Source: Bacillota bacterium (lineage in GTDB: Bacteria > Bacillota > Clostridia > Peptostreptococcales > Acidaminobacteraceae). Taken from it: a DNA stretch of 64,000 bases. Location: contig JAOARG010000048.1 in NCBI GenBank assembly GCA_025210655.1, positions 1 through 64,000 of the forward strand, given 5' to 3'. The notes below the pieces were generated by a model that was not told the DNA's origin, ran no database searches, and worked only from the letters and a program-made list of their open reading frames with translations. A program made the position numbers and the translations under genes. Shown one piece after another: positions 18,980 to 26,931 of this stretch. Each line of letters opens with the position of its first letter. Within the stretch, counting starts at the first letter, position 1.

Positions 18980-19675
18980 ATGAATATATTTACTGATTGT
19001 GGTTTAGATATTTCACGTGAAAACATTGAAAAATTTGATTTATACAAGGATTTATTAAAAGAATGGAATCAAAAAATAAATCTTACGGCGATTACTGATG
19101 ATCAAGAAATATGGGAGAAACATTTTCTAGACTCTTCAATGTCATTGAAATTTGATCTAATAAAAAGTGGAGATAGTGTTATTGATATTGGTACAGGAGC
19201 TGGTTTTCCTGGTTTACCAATCAAGATAATGAAAGATGACATCAATCTAACCCTATTAGATTCATTAAATAAGAGAATTAATTTTCTTATGCATGTGTCA
19301 GATGAACTAAACTTAGAGAATATTGAGTTCGTCCATGGAAGAGCAGAGGATTTTGGAAAAGATGATGATTTCAGACAAAGCTATGATATCGCTGTATCAA
19401 GAGCAGTGTCTGCTTTACCAGTCCTTCTCGAATTTTGTTTACCATTTGTAAAGCTTGGAGGAAAATTTATATCTTATAAAGGCCCAGGTTATAAAGAAGA
19501 GATTGAAAGTGCAAAGAAGGCACTTGAAGTTTTAGGTGGGGCTGTAAAGGATGTATTGGAATTCGAACTTCCTGACGGAAGTGAAAGATATTTAGTAGTA
19601 ATAGAAAAGGTTAGTGAAACACCTGATAAGTATCCTAGAAGAGCAGGAAAAGTAACTAAAAAACCTATAGTTTAA
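18980..19675 (+). CDS. rsmG: 16S rRNA (guanine-N7) methyltransferase RsmG
   Basis: A 231-residue SAM-dependent methyltransferase that modifies G527 of 16S rRNA. Motif I is IDIGTGAGFPGLP, and the region SRAVSALPVLLEFCLPFVK and GKFISYKGP is typical. It is translationally coupled to mnmG. The codons for Asp-Ile-Ser-Arg-Glu near residue 10-15 contain the 12-bp palindrome TTTCACGTGAAA, the core of parS. Confidence 0.96.
   Translation: MNIFTDCGLDISRENIEKFDLYKDLLKEWNQKINLTAITDDQEIWEKHFLDSSMSLKFDLIKSGDSVIDIGTGAGFPGLPIKIMKDDINLTLLDSLNKRINFLMHVSDELNLENIEFVHGRAEDFGKDDDFRQSYDIAVSRAVSALPVLLEFCLPFVKLGGKFISYKGPGYKEEIESAKKALEVLGGAVKDVLEFELPDGSERYLVVIEKVSETPDKYPRRAGKVTKKPIV
19009..19024. promoter_or_regulatory. 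parS-core/NBS-flank hybrid palindrome inside rsmG
   Basis: TATTTCACGTGAAAAC keeps the central 12 bp of parS (TTTCACGTGAAA) but has the left flank TA of a Noc-binding site instead of TG. It matches parS at 13 of 16 positions. A second copy of the same core occurs in the gene at 53.9-55.1 kb. Whether ParB or Noc binds it is unknown. Confidence 0.4.
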
Positions 19676-19720
19676 ATATCAATAGGAGTCATAGATTTCT
19701 AGCTTACCGGGAGGGGACTT

Positions 19721-20497
19721 ATGGAAAAGATTAATGAAGTTTCAATTGTAAAGCTAAAGGATATAGAGCCTAATCCTCATCAACCAAGAACTGTGTTCGA
19801 TGAAAATAGTCTAGTAGAGTTATCTGATTCAATTAAAAACTATGGAATACTACAACCTGTTACGGTTAAGTACTTAGGAAATGATAAGTACCAACTAGTA
19901 ATGGGGGAGAGAAGATATAGGGCGTCTTTACTATTGGGTTTAGAAACTATTCCTTGTATTATAGTAGATATTGATGATGATAAGTCAGCTATGGTAGCTA
20001 TGATAGAGAATTTACAGAGGGAAGACCTGAATTTTTTTGAAGAAGCAATTGGGTATCATAAGTTAATAAATGAACATGGAATCTCGCAAAAGGAATTATC
20101 TTCTAAAATTGGTAAAAATCAGTCAACTATATCTAATAAACTTAGAATATTGGCCTTGTCTGATGAAGAGCGAATAATAATAGTTGAAGCTGGATTATCT
20201 GAAAGACATAGTAGAGCCTTAATAAAGGTGGATGATCTTGATTTAAGAATGAGCATACTAAATACTGTTATTGAAAAAAAATTAAATGTTAAACAGACGG
20301 AAGAACTTATTGATAGACGTTTAAAGATTGATAAGAAAAAGAGACAGAAAGTATTTTCAAAGATCAATTATAAGATATATGTAAATACTATTAAAACTGC
20401 ATTCAAGTCAATCAAAGATACCGGTGTTGATATAGAGTACGAAGAAGATGATTTTGAAGATTATATAGAAGTAAAGATGAGAATACCAAAAAACTAG
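19721..20497 (+). CDS. noc: nucleoid occlusion protein Noc (ParB paralogue)
   Basis: A 258-residue ParB-family CTPase-fold protein. The N-terminal ParB domain has NPHQPRTVF, GERRYRAS and ENLQREDLN, the CTP-binding and arginine motifs. A helix-turn-helix (ISQKELSSKIGKNQSTISNKL) and a dimerising C-terminus follow. It sits between rsmG and parA-parB exactly like Bacillus noc, which blocks division over the nucleoid from the membrane. It is shorter than typical Noc by about 20 residues. Noc-binding palindromes in the window support the call. Confidence 0.85.
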   Translation: MEKINEVSIVKLKDIEPNPHQPRTVFDENSLVELSDSIKNYGILQPVTVKYLGNDKYQLVMGERRYRASLLLGLETIPCIIVDIDDDKSAMVAMIENLQREDLNFFEEAIGYHKLINEHGISQKELSSKIGKNQSTISNKLRILALSDEERIIIVEAGLSERHSRALIKVDDLDLRMSILNTVIEKKLNVKQTEELIDRRLKIDKKKRQKVFSKINYKIYVNTIKTAFKSIKDTGVDIEYEEDDFEDYIEVKMRIPKN

Positions 20498-20524
20498 TTA
20501 GTTTTAAAGAAAATTTATAAAAAT

Positions 20525-20560
20525 TAGCATGTTTCACGTGAAACATGTTAATTTTTTTTA
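20525..20560 (+). promoter_or_regulatory. parS: parS site 1, embedded in the noc terminator
   Basis: TGTTTCACGTGAAACA at 20530-20545 is a perfect parS. It is the centre of a 20-bp palindrome (20528-20547) immediately followed by TTAATTTTTTTTATT, so the same hairpin has the form of an intrinsic terminator for noc. ParB loads here; the site lies about 80 bp before parA. Confidence 0.92.
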
Positions 20561-20621
20561 TTTTTTGTTATATAATAATATTATCAGTTAATGTAAAGAA
20601 TAATGAACAGGTGGTGATAGT

Positions 20622-21389
20622 TTGGCTAAGGCTATTGCAATATTTAATCAAAAGGGCGGAGTAGGTAAGACTACAACTAATGTGAATCTTAGTGCAGCCC
20701 TTGCTAAAATAGGTAAAAGAGTATTGGTAATAGATAATGATCCCCAAGGAAACACATCAAGTGGACTTGGAGTAGATAAAAACAATGAAAGATATTCTAC
20801 ATATGATCTTTTATTAGGTAGTGTAGATATTAGAAAGTGTATTATTAAGGATAAGTATAAGAATCTTGATATTATACCTTCTAATCAATCCTTGGCAGGT
20901 GCTGAGATTGAAATGATAGATTTTGATGATAGGGAGTATAGATTAAAGAATGCCATTGATCAAGTGAAAGAGGAATACGACTATATATTTATAGACTGTC
21001 CACCTTCCTTAGGAATGTTAACTATAAATTCCCTTGTAGGTGTAGATAGTGTAATTATTCCTATACAATGTGAATACTATGCACTTGAAGGTGTAAGTCA
21101 GTTGATGAATACATTTGAACTTGTAAAAAGAAGCATAAATAAAAACTTGCAAGTAGAAGGTGTTCTACTTAGTATGTATGATAGTAGAACCAATTTATCT
21201 GGTCAAGTTGAGAATGAAGTTAGAAGACACTTTAAGTCTAAAGTTTTTAGAACGGTAATACCAAGAAATATAAGACTTGCTGAAGCACCAAGTTTTGGCT
21301 TGCCAATAATTGAATATGACAAAAGCTCTAAGGGGGCAAGAGCATATTTGAAATTAGCTAAGGAATTCGTAAAAAGGAATGGTGTATAA
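20622..21389 (+). CDS. parA: chromosome partition ATPase ParA/Soj
   Basis: A 255-residue ParA ATPase that binds DNA non-specifically and acts with ParB in segregation and, in Bacillus, in control of DnaA. The deviant Walker A FNQKGGVGKTT lies at 8-18, switch I DNDPQGNTSSG follows and Walker B is FIDCPPSLG. The start is a TTG behind GGTGGTGAT. The last codon overlaps the parB ATG (TAATG). Confidence 0.97.
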   Translation: MAKAIAIFNQKGGVGKTTTNVNLSAALAKIGKRVLVIDNDPQGNTSSGLGVDKNNERYSTYDLLLGSVDIRKCIIKDKYKNLDIIPSNQSLAGAEIEMIDFDDREYRLKNAIDQVKEEYDYIFIDCPPSLGMLTINSLVGVDSVIIPIQCEYYALEGVSQLMNTFELVKRSINKNLQVEGVLLSMYDSRTNLSGQVENEVRRHFKSKVFRTVIPRNIRLAEAPSFGLPIIEYDKSSKGARAYLKLAKEFVKRNGV

Positions 21390-22231
21390 TGTCTAAAAAT
21401 ATTAAAAGAGGCTTAGGAAAAGGCTTAGGGGCACTTATTCAGCAAGAAACTACTTCTGAAGCTGGGGTTAAGTATTTAGAAATTGATATGATTGTACCAA
21501 ATAGGGATCAACCAAGAAAGTATTTTGATGAAGATAAACTTGCTAACCTATCAGATTCTATAAGTAAACATGGTGTTGTTCAACCTATTTTAGTGCAAAG
21601 CCATGAAAGTGGATATAAAATAATTGCTGGTGAAAGAAGATGGAGAGCTTCTAAAATGGCTGGATTAAAAGAAGTTCCAGTGATAATAAAAGATATTGAT
21701 CCTATTTCAGTAATAGAAATATCTCTTATTGAGAACCTTCAAAGACATGATTTAAATCATATTGAAGAAGCCATTGCATATAAAAACCTTATGGAGGAGT
21801 ATGATTACTCCCATGGTGATATATCTAAAGTAATTGGAAAATCAAGATCACATATAAGTAATTTGATTAGATTAATTGAGCTACCAGAAGAAATTAAGAA
21901 TATGATAGTTGACGGTGATATAACATCAGGTCATGGAAGAGCTCTATTAGGGATAGAAAGTGATCAAGTTAAGATGGAGTTTGCAGAAAGAATAATAAAG
22001 GACAGATTGAGTGTAAGGGATATTGAAAGACTTGTTAATAAAGAAAAGAATAAGAAGAAAACTATAAAGAGTAAAGATGAAGATCCAGTTTTATTAGAAA
22101 TAGAAAGTAGTCTACATGAAGTTTTCGGAACTAAAGTTTCTATTAAGCAGGGTAAATCTAAGGGAAAAATCGAAATAGAATACTACGGTAATGACGATTT
22201 AGAGAGAATTATCAATATGTTAAAAAAGTAA
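21389..22231 (+). CDS. parB: chromosome partition protein ParB/Spo0J
   Basis: A 280-residue CTP-dependent DNA clamp that loads at parS. N-terminal basic segment KRGLGKGLGALI (ParA-stimulating), then NRDQPRKYF, AGERRWRA (CTP site), ENLQRHDLN, the HTH YSHGDISKVIGKSRSHISNLI and a C-terminal dimer domain. It overlaps the parA stop by 1-4 bases. Its own stop codon lies inside the second parS terminator hairpin. Confidence 0.97.
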   Translation: MSKNIKRGLGKGLGALIQQETTSEAGVKYLEIDMIVPNRDQPRKYFDEDKLANLSDSISKHGVVQPILVQSHESGYKIIAGERRWRASKMAGLKEVPVIIKDIDPISVIEISLIENLQRHDLNHIEEAIAYKNLMEEYDYSHGDISKVIGKSRSHISNLIRLIELPEEIKNMIVDGDITSGHGRALLGIESDQVKMEFAERIIKDRLSVRDIERLVNKEKNKKKTIKSKDEDPVLLEIESSLHEVFGTKVSIKQGKSKGKIEIEYYGNDDLERIINMLKK

Positions 22232-22258
22232 TGTTTCACGTGAAACATTGCTTTTTTC
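22221..22258 (+). promoter_or_regulatory. parS: parS site 2, embedded in the parB terminator
   Basis: TGTTTCACGTGAAACA at 22232-22247 is a second perfect parS. The flanks AAAAAAGTAA and TTGCTTTTTT extend the palindrome to about 36 bp and give a T-run, so this hairpin is also an intrinsic terminator. The parB stop codon is within it. Confidence 0.92.
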
Positions 22259-22383
22259 TTAAAAAGATTTGATTTTGATCTAGACTATGAAATTATATTT
22301 ATAATTTCCTTCGGACAGCTTAAACAATCCCGTTTCACGGGACCATCAAATCCTTTCTTAAAATGATTTGATTTTGTTCTAAA
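22258..22383. repeat. 27-bp direct repeat flanking the parB-dagK spacer
   Basis: Positions 22258-22284 and 22357-22383 are the same 27 bases with three differences (core GATTTGATTTTG). Between the copies lies a short hairpin CCCG-TTTCA-CGGG (22329-22341). There is no gene in this 180-bp gap. The function is unknown. Confidence 0.6.
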
Positions 22384-22410
22384 TTTAAAAAATAATGTGA
22401 TGGTGAAAAC

Positions 22411-23283
22411 ATGAAAAGTAGTCTTTTTATTATAAATCCAGTAGCAGGTAATGGAAAAGGAATTGAATACATTGAAAAAATAAATGAAGAAATGACAAAA
22501 AGAAATCAAGACTATGATATATATATTTCAGAAAATAAGAAGTCAATAGGATTATATTTGAGTAATCTAGAAAAAAAATATGATGCAATAATAGGCGTTG
22601 GTGGAGATGGAACCATAAACGACATAGTTAATAATATTTATAATAAGGATATAAAAATAGGGATAATTCCACTTGGAAGTGGGAATGATTTTCTAAGAAA
22701 TTTCAATAGAAAATTTGATTTGAATCTCTTACTGGATAATTTAATAGCAGATAATTATATTGAATATGACATTTGGAAGGCCAATGAAAGAAAATTTTTT
22801 AATGTATTTTCAGTTGGTGTTGATGGAGAAATACTGATTTCAAGAAACAATCGTAAGGCTAATACCAAAGGCAAATATTTAATTATGGCAATAAAAAAAT
22901 TAATAGGGTATAAGACTAGAGATATTGAAGTGAAAATTGATGGATTAAAAATTAGTAGGAAAGCATATTTGTTTACTGTTTGCAATGGAAGCTATTTTGG
23001 AAGTGGTATGAAAATAATGCCGGGAGCAGAACTTAATGATGGAGAACTTGATATCTGCATAGTCAATAATTGCTCAAAAGCAAAAATACTATTTTTATTT
23101 CCTAGTATATATTGGGGTGGTCATCTAAAATTTAAAGGTATAGTTGAGCACTATAGAGCTAAGGAAATAGAAATAAACTGTCAAGAAAAATTGCCCCTGG
23201 ATTTAGATGGTGAAATCATTGGAGAAACTCCAGTAAAAATTAAAATTTCAGAGGAAAAGATGAAAATGATAAAATTTTGGTAA
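22411..23283 (+). CDS. diacylglycerol kinase-family lipid kinase
   Basis: A 290-residue DgkB/YegS-type kinase that would phosphorylate diacylglycerol or a related lipid at the membrane face. The nucleotide motif GVGGDGTINDIVN (about 60-72) and PLGSGNDFLRNF (about 90-101) are the catalytic signatures. LDLDGE near the C-terminus is the family magnesium/substrate segment. Substrate cannot be assigned from sequence. It starts a run of three plus-strand genes. Confidence 0.9.
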   Translation: MKSSLFIINPVAGNGKGIEYIEKINEEMTKRNQDYDIYISENKKSIGLYLSNLEKKYDAIIGVGGDGTINDIVNNIYNKDIKIGIIPLGSGNDFLRNFNRKFDLNLLLDNLIADNYIEYDIWKANERKFFNVFSVGVDGEILISRNNRKANTKGKYLIMAIKKLIGYKTRDIEVKIDGLKISRKAYLFTVCNGSYFGSGMKIMPGAELNDGELDICIVNNCSKAKILFLFPSIYWGGHLKFKGIVEHYRAKEIEINCQEKLPLDLDGEIIGETPVKIKISEEKMKMIKFW

Positions 23284-23399
23284 AATATTACATAAAAAGG
23301 CGCAAATGTATCGTCTCTGTTGGATTTTAAGGCAGAATAGAGTAATATAATACCTATAAGATATAAAATCTATTAAAAGCTAAAATAGAGGTGTTAAAA

Positions 23400-24089
23400 T
23401 TGAAAAGAAATATTATTCTAATTTTTGGAGCTCATCCAGATGATATAGAAATTGGGATGGGTGGTTTTATTGCTGATAATAAAGATAGTGAAATAATTAT
23501 GTGCGATTTGACTCTTGGTGAGATGGGAAGTAATGGTAATATAGAAATAAGGGAAAAAGAAGCCTTAAAATCACAAAGTGTTTTAAATGTGAAAGAAAGG
23601 ATAAATCTTTCAATGGCGGATAGGAATATCATAGTTGATAAAAAAAACATAGAAATTGTATCAAATGTCATAAGAAAATATAAACCTAAAATTGTATTTG
23701 CTCCCTATCCAAAAGATTATCATCCGGATCATGAAAACTGTTCTAAACTTGTTAGGGAAGCAATTCATCTATCGGGACTAATAAAGTTTAAATCTAATTA
23801 TGAAAAACACAGGCCAGACAGTTTTATATATTATTATATTAATGACATAGAAAATCAAAATTTTTATTATAATATATCTGAGGTAATTGAAAAAAAGATT
23901 GAGGCATTATCGTGTCATGAAAGTCAATTCGGTAATGATGGGAAAAGTGTAAAAACATATTTAAATAATGATTTTATAGATAAAATAGTGACAAGAGACA
24001 AGTACTATGGAAATAAATGTGGTGTAAATTATTGCGAAACCTTTCATAAAGTTGGAGCGATTTTAGTAAATAATATATGGGAAATTTAG
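23400..24089 (+). CDS. PIG-L/LmbE-family deacetylase (BshB1-like)
   Basis: A zinc-dependent N-deacetylase fold of about 229 residues. FGAHPDDIEIGMGG supplies the zinc ligands His and Asp, and YPKDYHPDHENC the third. Overall it resembles BshB1, which deacetylates GlcNAc-malate in bacillithiol synthesis, but no bshA or bshC is in the window, so the substrate is open. The TTG at 23400 is preferred because AGAGGTG lies 7 bases upstream; a GTG at 23391 overlaps that site. Confidence 0.82.
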   Translation: MKRNIILIFGAHPDDIEIGMGGFIADNKDSEIIMCDLTLGEMGSNGNIEIREKEALKSQSVLNVKERINLSMADRNIIVDKKNIEIVSNVIRKYKPKIVFAPYPKDYHPDHENCSKLVREAIHLSGLIKFKSNYEKHRPDSFIYYYINDIENQNFYYNISEVIEKKIEALSCHESQFGNDGKSVKTYLNNDFIDKIVTRDKYYGNKCGVNYCETFHKVGAILVNNIWEI

Positions 24090-24099
24090 AGGTGATTCT

Positions 24100-25542
24100 T
24101 TGGATAATTTAAAAAAAGCCTGGGAAATATTCGTAAAAAAAGGTGTAATAAATAAAGAATTGATTGATGAAAAAATAGGATATTCTTGGGCAAAATCTAA
24201 GTTGATGGGTCTTAATCCCTTCACCTCTTTTGATACAATTATTATGTCTGATATGGATATAGCTAAGAAAAAATCTGATTATGAAAGCTATATTGATATT
24301 ATTTCTTTGTTGATTGGAAATGTAGATTATCTGAAAGAAAACTATGATGTATATTTAGTTGATACTAATGATGATGTCATATTTGAAGAATTAAATTCAG
24401 CCAGATCGAGTAATTTTTTTAAACTTGGAATGAAGATTGATGAGAAAAGTATTGGTACAACTGCCTATAATATTTATAGAGTAAATAAGGTAATTTCCAT
24501 ACTCAGGGGAGCGGAACATTTCTATTCGATTATGCATAATCTTACCTCCATAGCATTCGAAGTAAATGAGAATTTAGCTGTTTTTGCTGTAGGTCCATTT
24601 ATGGATATGGATCAGGATCGTATAAAAAAACTGATTGATTTAAAGAATAAAATCCAAAACTACAAGAATGAATCATCCTTTGAAGATAATAATAATGACA
24701 TAATAGAGGCTGTTTTTGGAAGAATAAATAAGGAAATTTTGATATTCGATAATCGTTTTAATCTATTAAAAGCCTATGGATATTCATCAAACTTCAAGAA
24801 ATTTGATGAGTATTTTACAGAAAAATCATTAGATAAAATCAGAATAATGATGTTTAATAAAGATAAAAATTCATCGGGAGATATCCTTATTAATAAAAAT
24901 GGTCAGTATTTTGAAATAGTAGAAATGGATAATATTGATGATAAGTATATAATTCTGACTAAGAAACTCGAAATTTTGGAGATAGATTATAGTAAAGTTG
25001 AACTATTTTATAATGAAATAAGTACTGATAAAGTCAATATTTTGGTTAACTTTAATGACCAAGTTAGGGATAGTATTGTGTCATCTTTTCTTTCGAAATT
25101 TGGTGAGGAAAGAATTATCTTATGTAATATATCTAACAGTGAGGGCATACCTTCTTATACAAAGGCACTAAGTATTGAAGAAATGTATATAAGTAATTTG
25201 TATTTTTCTAATGATCCTTTTGAAGTATATAAAATAAAAAATGATATTGATAATGATAAAATCAACATTATAGATGGCTTTGACTTAATAAGAAGATATA
25301 ATATAGATTCACTAGGACTTAAACTAGTTAAAAGGGATACTTTTGAAAGTATCAAGGGCGAAAATATAGTTGTAAACACGTTTACAAACGTTGATAAAAT
25401 TGAAGATGCTGAAAAAATAATGATAGAAAAAGTTATATTGAAGAATAATTATAACTTTACCAAGGCTTCAGTTGAATTAGGCATAGGTAGATCAACTTTA
25501 TATAGAAAAATGAAGAAATACGGTATAGATATGAAAAAATGA
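24100..25542 (+). CDS. GAF/Fis-HTH regulator resembling AcoR but without a recognisable AAA+ motor
   Basis: The 480-residue product has an AcoR-type GAF domain (about 30-190, with KSIGTTAYN and RGAEHFYSIMHNLTSIAFEV) and a Fis-type helix-turn-helix at the end (NFTKASVELGIGRSTLYRKM). The region between, where AcoR has the sigma-54-activating AAA+ domain, has neither a Walker A GxxGxGK nor the GAFTGA loop. It may be a degenerate AAA+ or a different domain. The gene starts 10 bp after the deacetylase gene and is probably co-transcribed. It may act as a sigma-70-type or repressor regulator. Confidence 0.75.
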   Translation: MDNLKKAWEIFVKKGVINKELIDEKIGYSWAKSKLMGLNPFTSFDTIIMSDMDIAKKKSDYESYIDIISLLIGNVDYLKENYDVYLVDTNDDVIFEELNSARSSNFFKLGMKIDEKSIGTTAYNIYRVNKVISILRGAEHFYSIMHNLTSIAFEVNENLAVFAVGPFMDMDQDRIKKLIDLKNKIQNYKNESSFEDNNNDIIEAVFGRINKEILIFDNRFNLLKAYGYSSNFKKFDEYFTEKSLDKIRIMMFNKDKNSSGDILINKNGQYFEIVEMDNIDDKYIILTKKLEILEIDYSKVELFYNEISTDKVNILVNFNDQVRDSIVSSFLSKFGEERIILCNISNSEGIPSYTKALSIEEMYISNLYFSNDPFEVYKIKNDIDNDKINIIDGFDLIRRYNIDSLGLKLVKRDTFESIKGENIVVNTFTNVDKIEDAEKIMIEKVILKNNYNFTKASVELGIGRSTLYRKMKKYGIDMKK

Positions 25543-25581
25543 TTCATAATGACACGATTATAGAAAGGGAATATAATAGTA

Positions 25582-25620
25582 TTAAAATGGCACAGTAAAC
25601 ATATTACTGTGCCATTTTAA
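25582..25620. terminator. 17-bp perfect stem-loop after the GAF/Fis regulator
   Basis: Arms at 25582-25598 and 25604-25620 (core AATGGCACAGTAA) are perfectly complementary around a 5-base loop. The stem ends in TTTTAA on either strand, so it can stop transcription in both directions, although no long T-run follows. The remaining 130 bp before the next gene contain an AT-rich TATAAT (25709-25714) but no clear -35. Confidence 0.6.
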
Positions 25621-25766
25621 TACAGTAAAGAGAGTTGCTAGCTTTACAGCATGGAATAATATTTGTGGGCTAATTAATGTTTTTCTTTAATTACTAAGTA
25701 ATATGTTATATAATCGTATATATAAAGTAAGGTGTTTAAACTAGTTTACAAAGGTTGGTGTTACTT

Positions 25767-26369
25767 ATGTATAAAATATCTGATGTATCGAAAATGCTAG
25801 GTGTAGAAGGATATAAAATTATAGAGTTAATGGTTAACGAGAGGGAAAAGTTAAAGGATCATATTAAGTATGTTCAAGGAGTAAGACAAATTGATCAAGA
25901 TGGGATCGATTTGATAAGAAAATTTCTGAATGATGATATTTCCCAGGAAATATCAGATGATTCTGATAATAAGGAATCTAAATATAGTAATGATTTGGAT
26001 TCTACAGACATTATTATGGATGATGATAAGGAAAAAGAGATAGACGATGATTATAATAGGGATGGAATTGTAGAAAATATAAAAAGAGATGAAACAGTCA
26101 ATCTTCAAATAAATGAAAAATCTAAAGAAGAAATTATTACTGAGGAAGAAGAAGATATATTGGGAAAATATAAAAAGGAAATTTATGTTCTTGATCAAGA
26201 AATAAGAAGACTGGATTATGCAATAAGTTCTTATTTTGATATTATTTCTGAAGATATGTCATGGCTGCAGGATGAAGAAAAAAATCTTCTTGAAAAGTAT
26301 AAAGTTCTGAGTGAAATTATTAAGGAAGAAAATAATAAGGGTTTATTAAAAGGAATATTTAGAAGGTAG
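25767..26369 (+). CDS. MerR-like HTH protein with coiled-coil region
   Basis: About 200 residues. The N-terminus (YKISDVSKMLGVEGYKIIELMV) is a MerR/excisionase-type helix-turn-helix, followed by a wing-like segment, an acidic low-complexity stretch (about 65-120) and a Glu/Lys/Leu-rich coiled coil to the end. The layout resembles RacA, a chromosome-anchoring protein, but I see no clear family match. The ATG at 25767 is chosen over upstream in-frame TTG/GTG codons. The next gene, 9 bp downstream, has a similar architecture. A Noc-binding-like palindrome lies in the gene. Confidence 0.7.
   Translation: MYKISDVSKMLGVEGYKIIELMVNEREKLKDHIKYVQGVRQIDQDGIDLIRKFLNDDISQEISDDSDNKESKYSNDLDSTDIIMDDDKEKEIDDDYNRDGIVENIKRDETVNLQINEKSKEEIITEEEEDILGKYKKEIYVLDQEIRRLDYAISSYFDIISEDMSWLQDEEKNLLEKYKVLSEIIKEENNKGLLKGIFRR
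25937..25952. promoter_or_regulatory. Noc-binding-like site (one mismatch)
   Basis: TATTTCCCAGGAAATA differs from the Noc-binding palindrome at one central base. It is extended on both sides to GATATTTCC...GGAAATATC. It lies within the first HTH/coiled-coil gene, about 5.4 kb from noc. Confidence 0.6.
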
Positions 26370-26378
26370 GTTGGATAA

Positions 26379-26804
26379 ATGTTGAGGGTAATCGAAGTTG
26401 CCAATGAGTTAGGTGTAAGTAAGGTTACGATATATAAAAAAATGAGTAAGTTCAAAAATGAGCTTAAGCCTTTCATCGTTAAAGATAAAAATATTACTTT
26501 TATCATGGATGAAGGAATAGAGATAATAAAAAATGATTTACCAGTAATGTTTGTAAGTAATGAACATTTTGATAGTAGAGTTTATGAAGAAGAAATAAAT
26601 GAACTAAAAAATACTACTAAAAATTTGCAAGTTGAGATGAAAAATATTGAAGTTGAATATAGACGTTTCTTAATGAAAGTTCTTGATGAGAAGAAAAAAG
26701 AGATTAAGAGAAAGCAGGATATTGTTGAAAAATTGAAAAGTATTATTGAGGAAAATAAAAATAGAATTTCTTCTTTGGAAGATGTTTCGGATTTAGATTA
26801 TTAG
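26379..26804 (+). CDS. second MerR-like HTH protein with C-terminal coiled coil
   Basis: A 141-residue protein with an N-terminal helix-turn-helix (LRVIEVANELGVSKVTIYKKM), a basic middle part and a continuous charged coiled coil from about residue 68 to 135 (Glu/Lys/Ile heptads). No family is recognised beyond the fold. It lies 9 bp after the preceding HTH/coiled-coil gene, suggesting an operon and possibly a hetero-complex. The lack of a ligand-binding domain argues against a classical MerR metal or drug sensor. Confidence 0.7.
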   Translation: MLRVIEVANELGVSKVTIYKKMSKFKNELKPFIVKDKNITFIMDEGIEIIKNDLPVMFVSNEHFDSRVYEEEINELKNTTKNLQVEMKNIEVEYRRFLMKVLDEKKKEIKRKQDIVEKLKSIIEENKNRISSLEDVSDLDY

Positions 26805-26862
26805 ATAATAGTTTTTCTTTCCTATATTTTGATATTTATACATTGTTTTTATGGCATTTTTC

Positions 26863-26891
26863 TTGATAATGTCCTAACTTTAAAATATAAT
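26863..26891 (+). promoter_or_regulatory. promoter of the 26932-28220 gene pair
   Basis: TTGATA (26863-26868) and TATAAT (26886-26891) are spaced 17 bp apart, 41 bp upstream of the next ATG. GAGGGGGG follows as ribosome-binding site. Confidence 0.75.
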
Positions 26892-26931
26892 AAAAAGTAG
26901 AATATTAATAATCCTTTGAGGGGGGTATATC

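Noticed and set aside
22329-22344. Possible third parS around CCCGTTTCACGGGACC
   Set aside because: Only the left half GTTTCACG matches. The right half differs at most positions, and the element is better explained as a small CCCG/CGGG hairpin.
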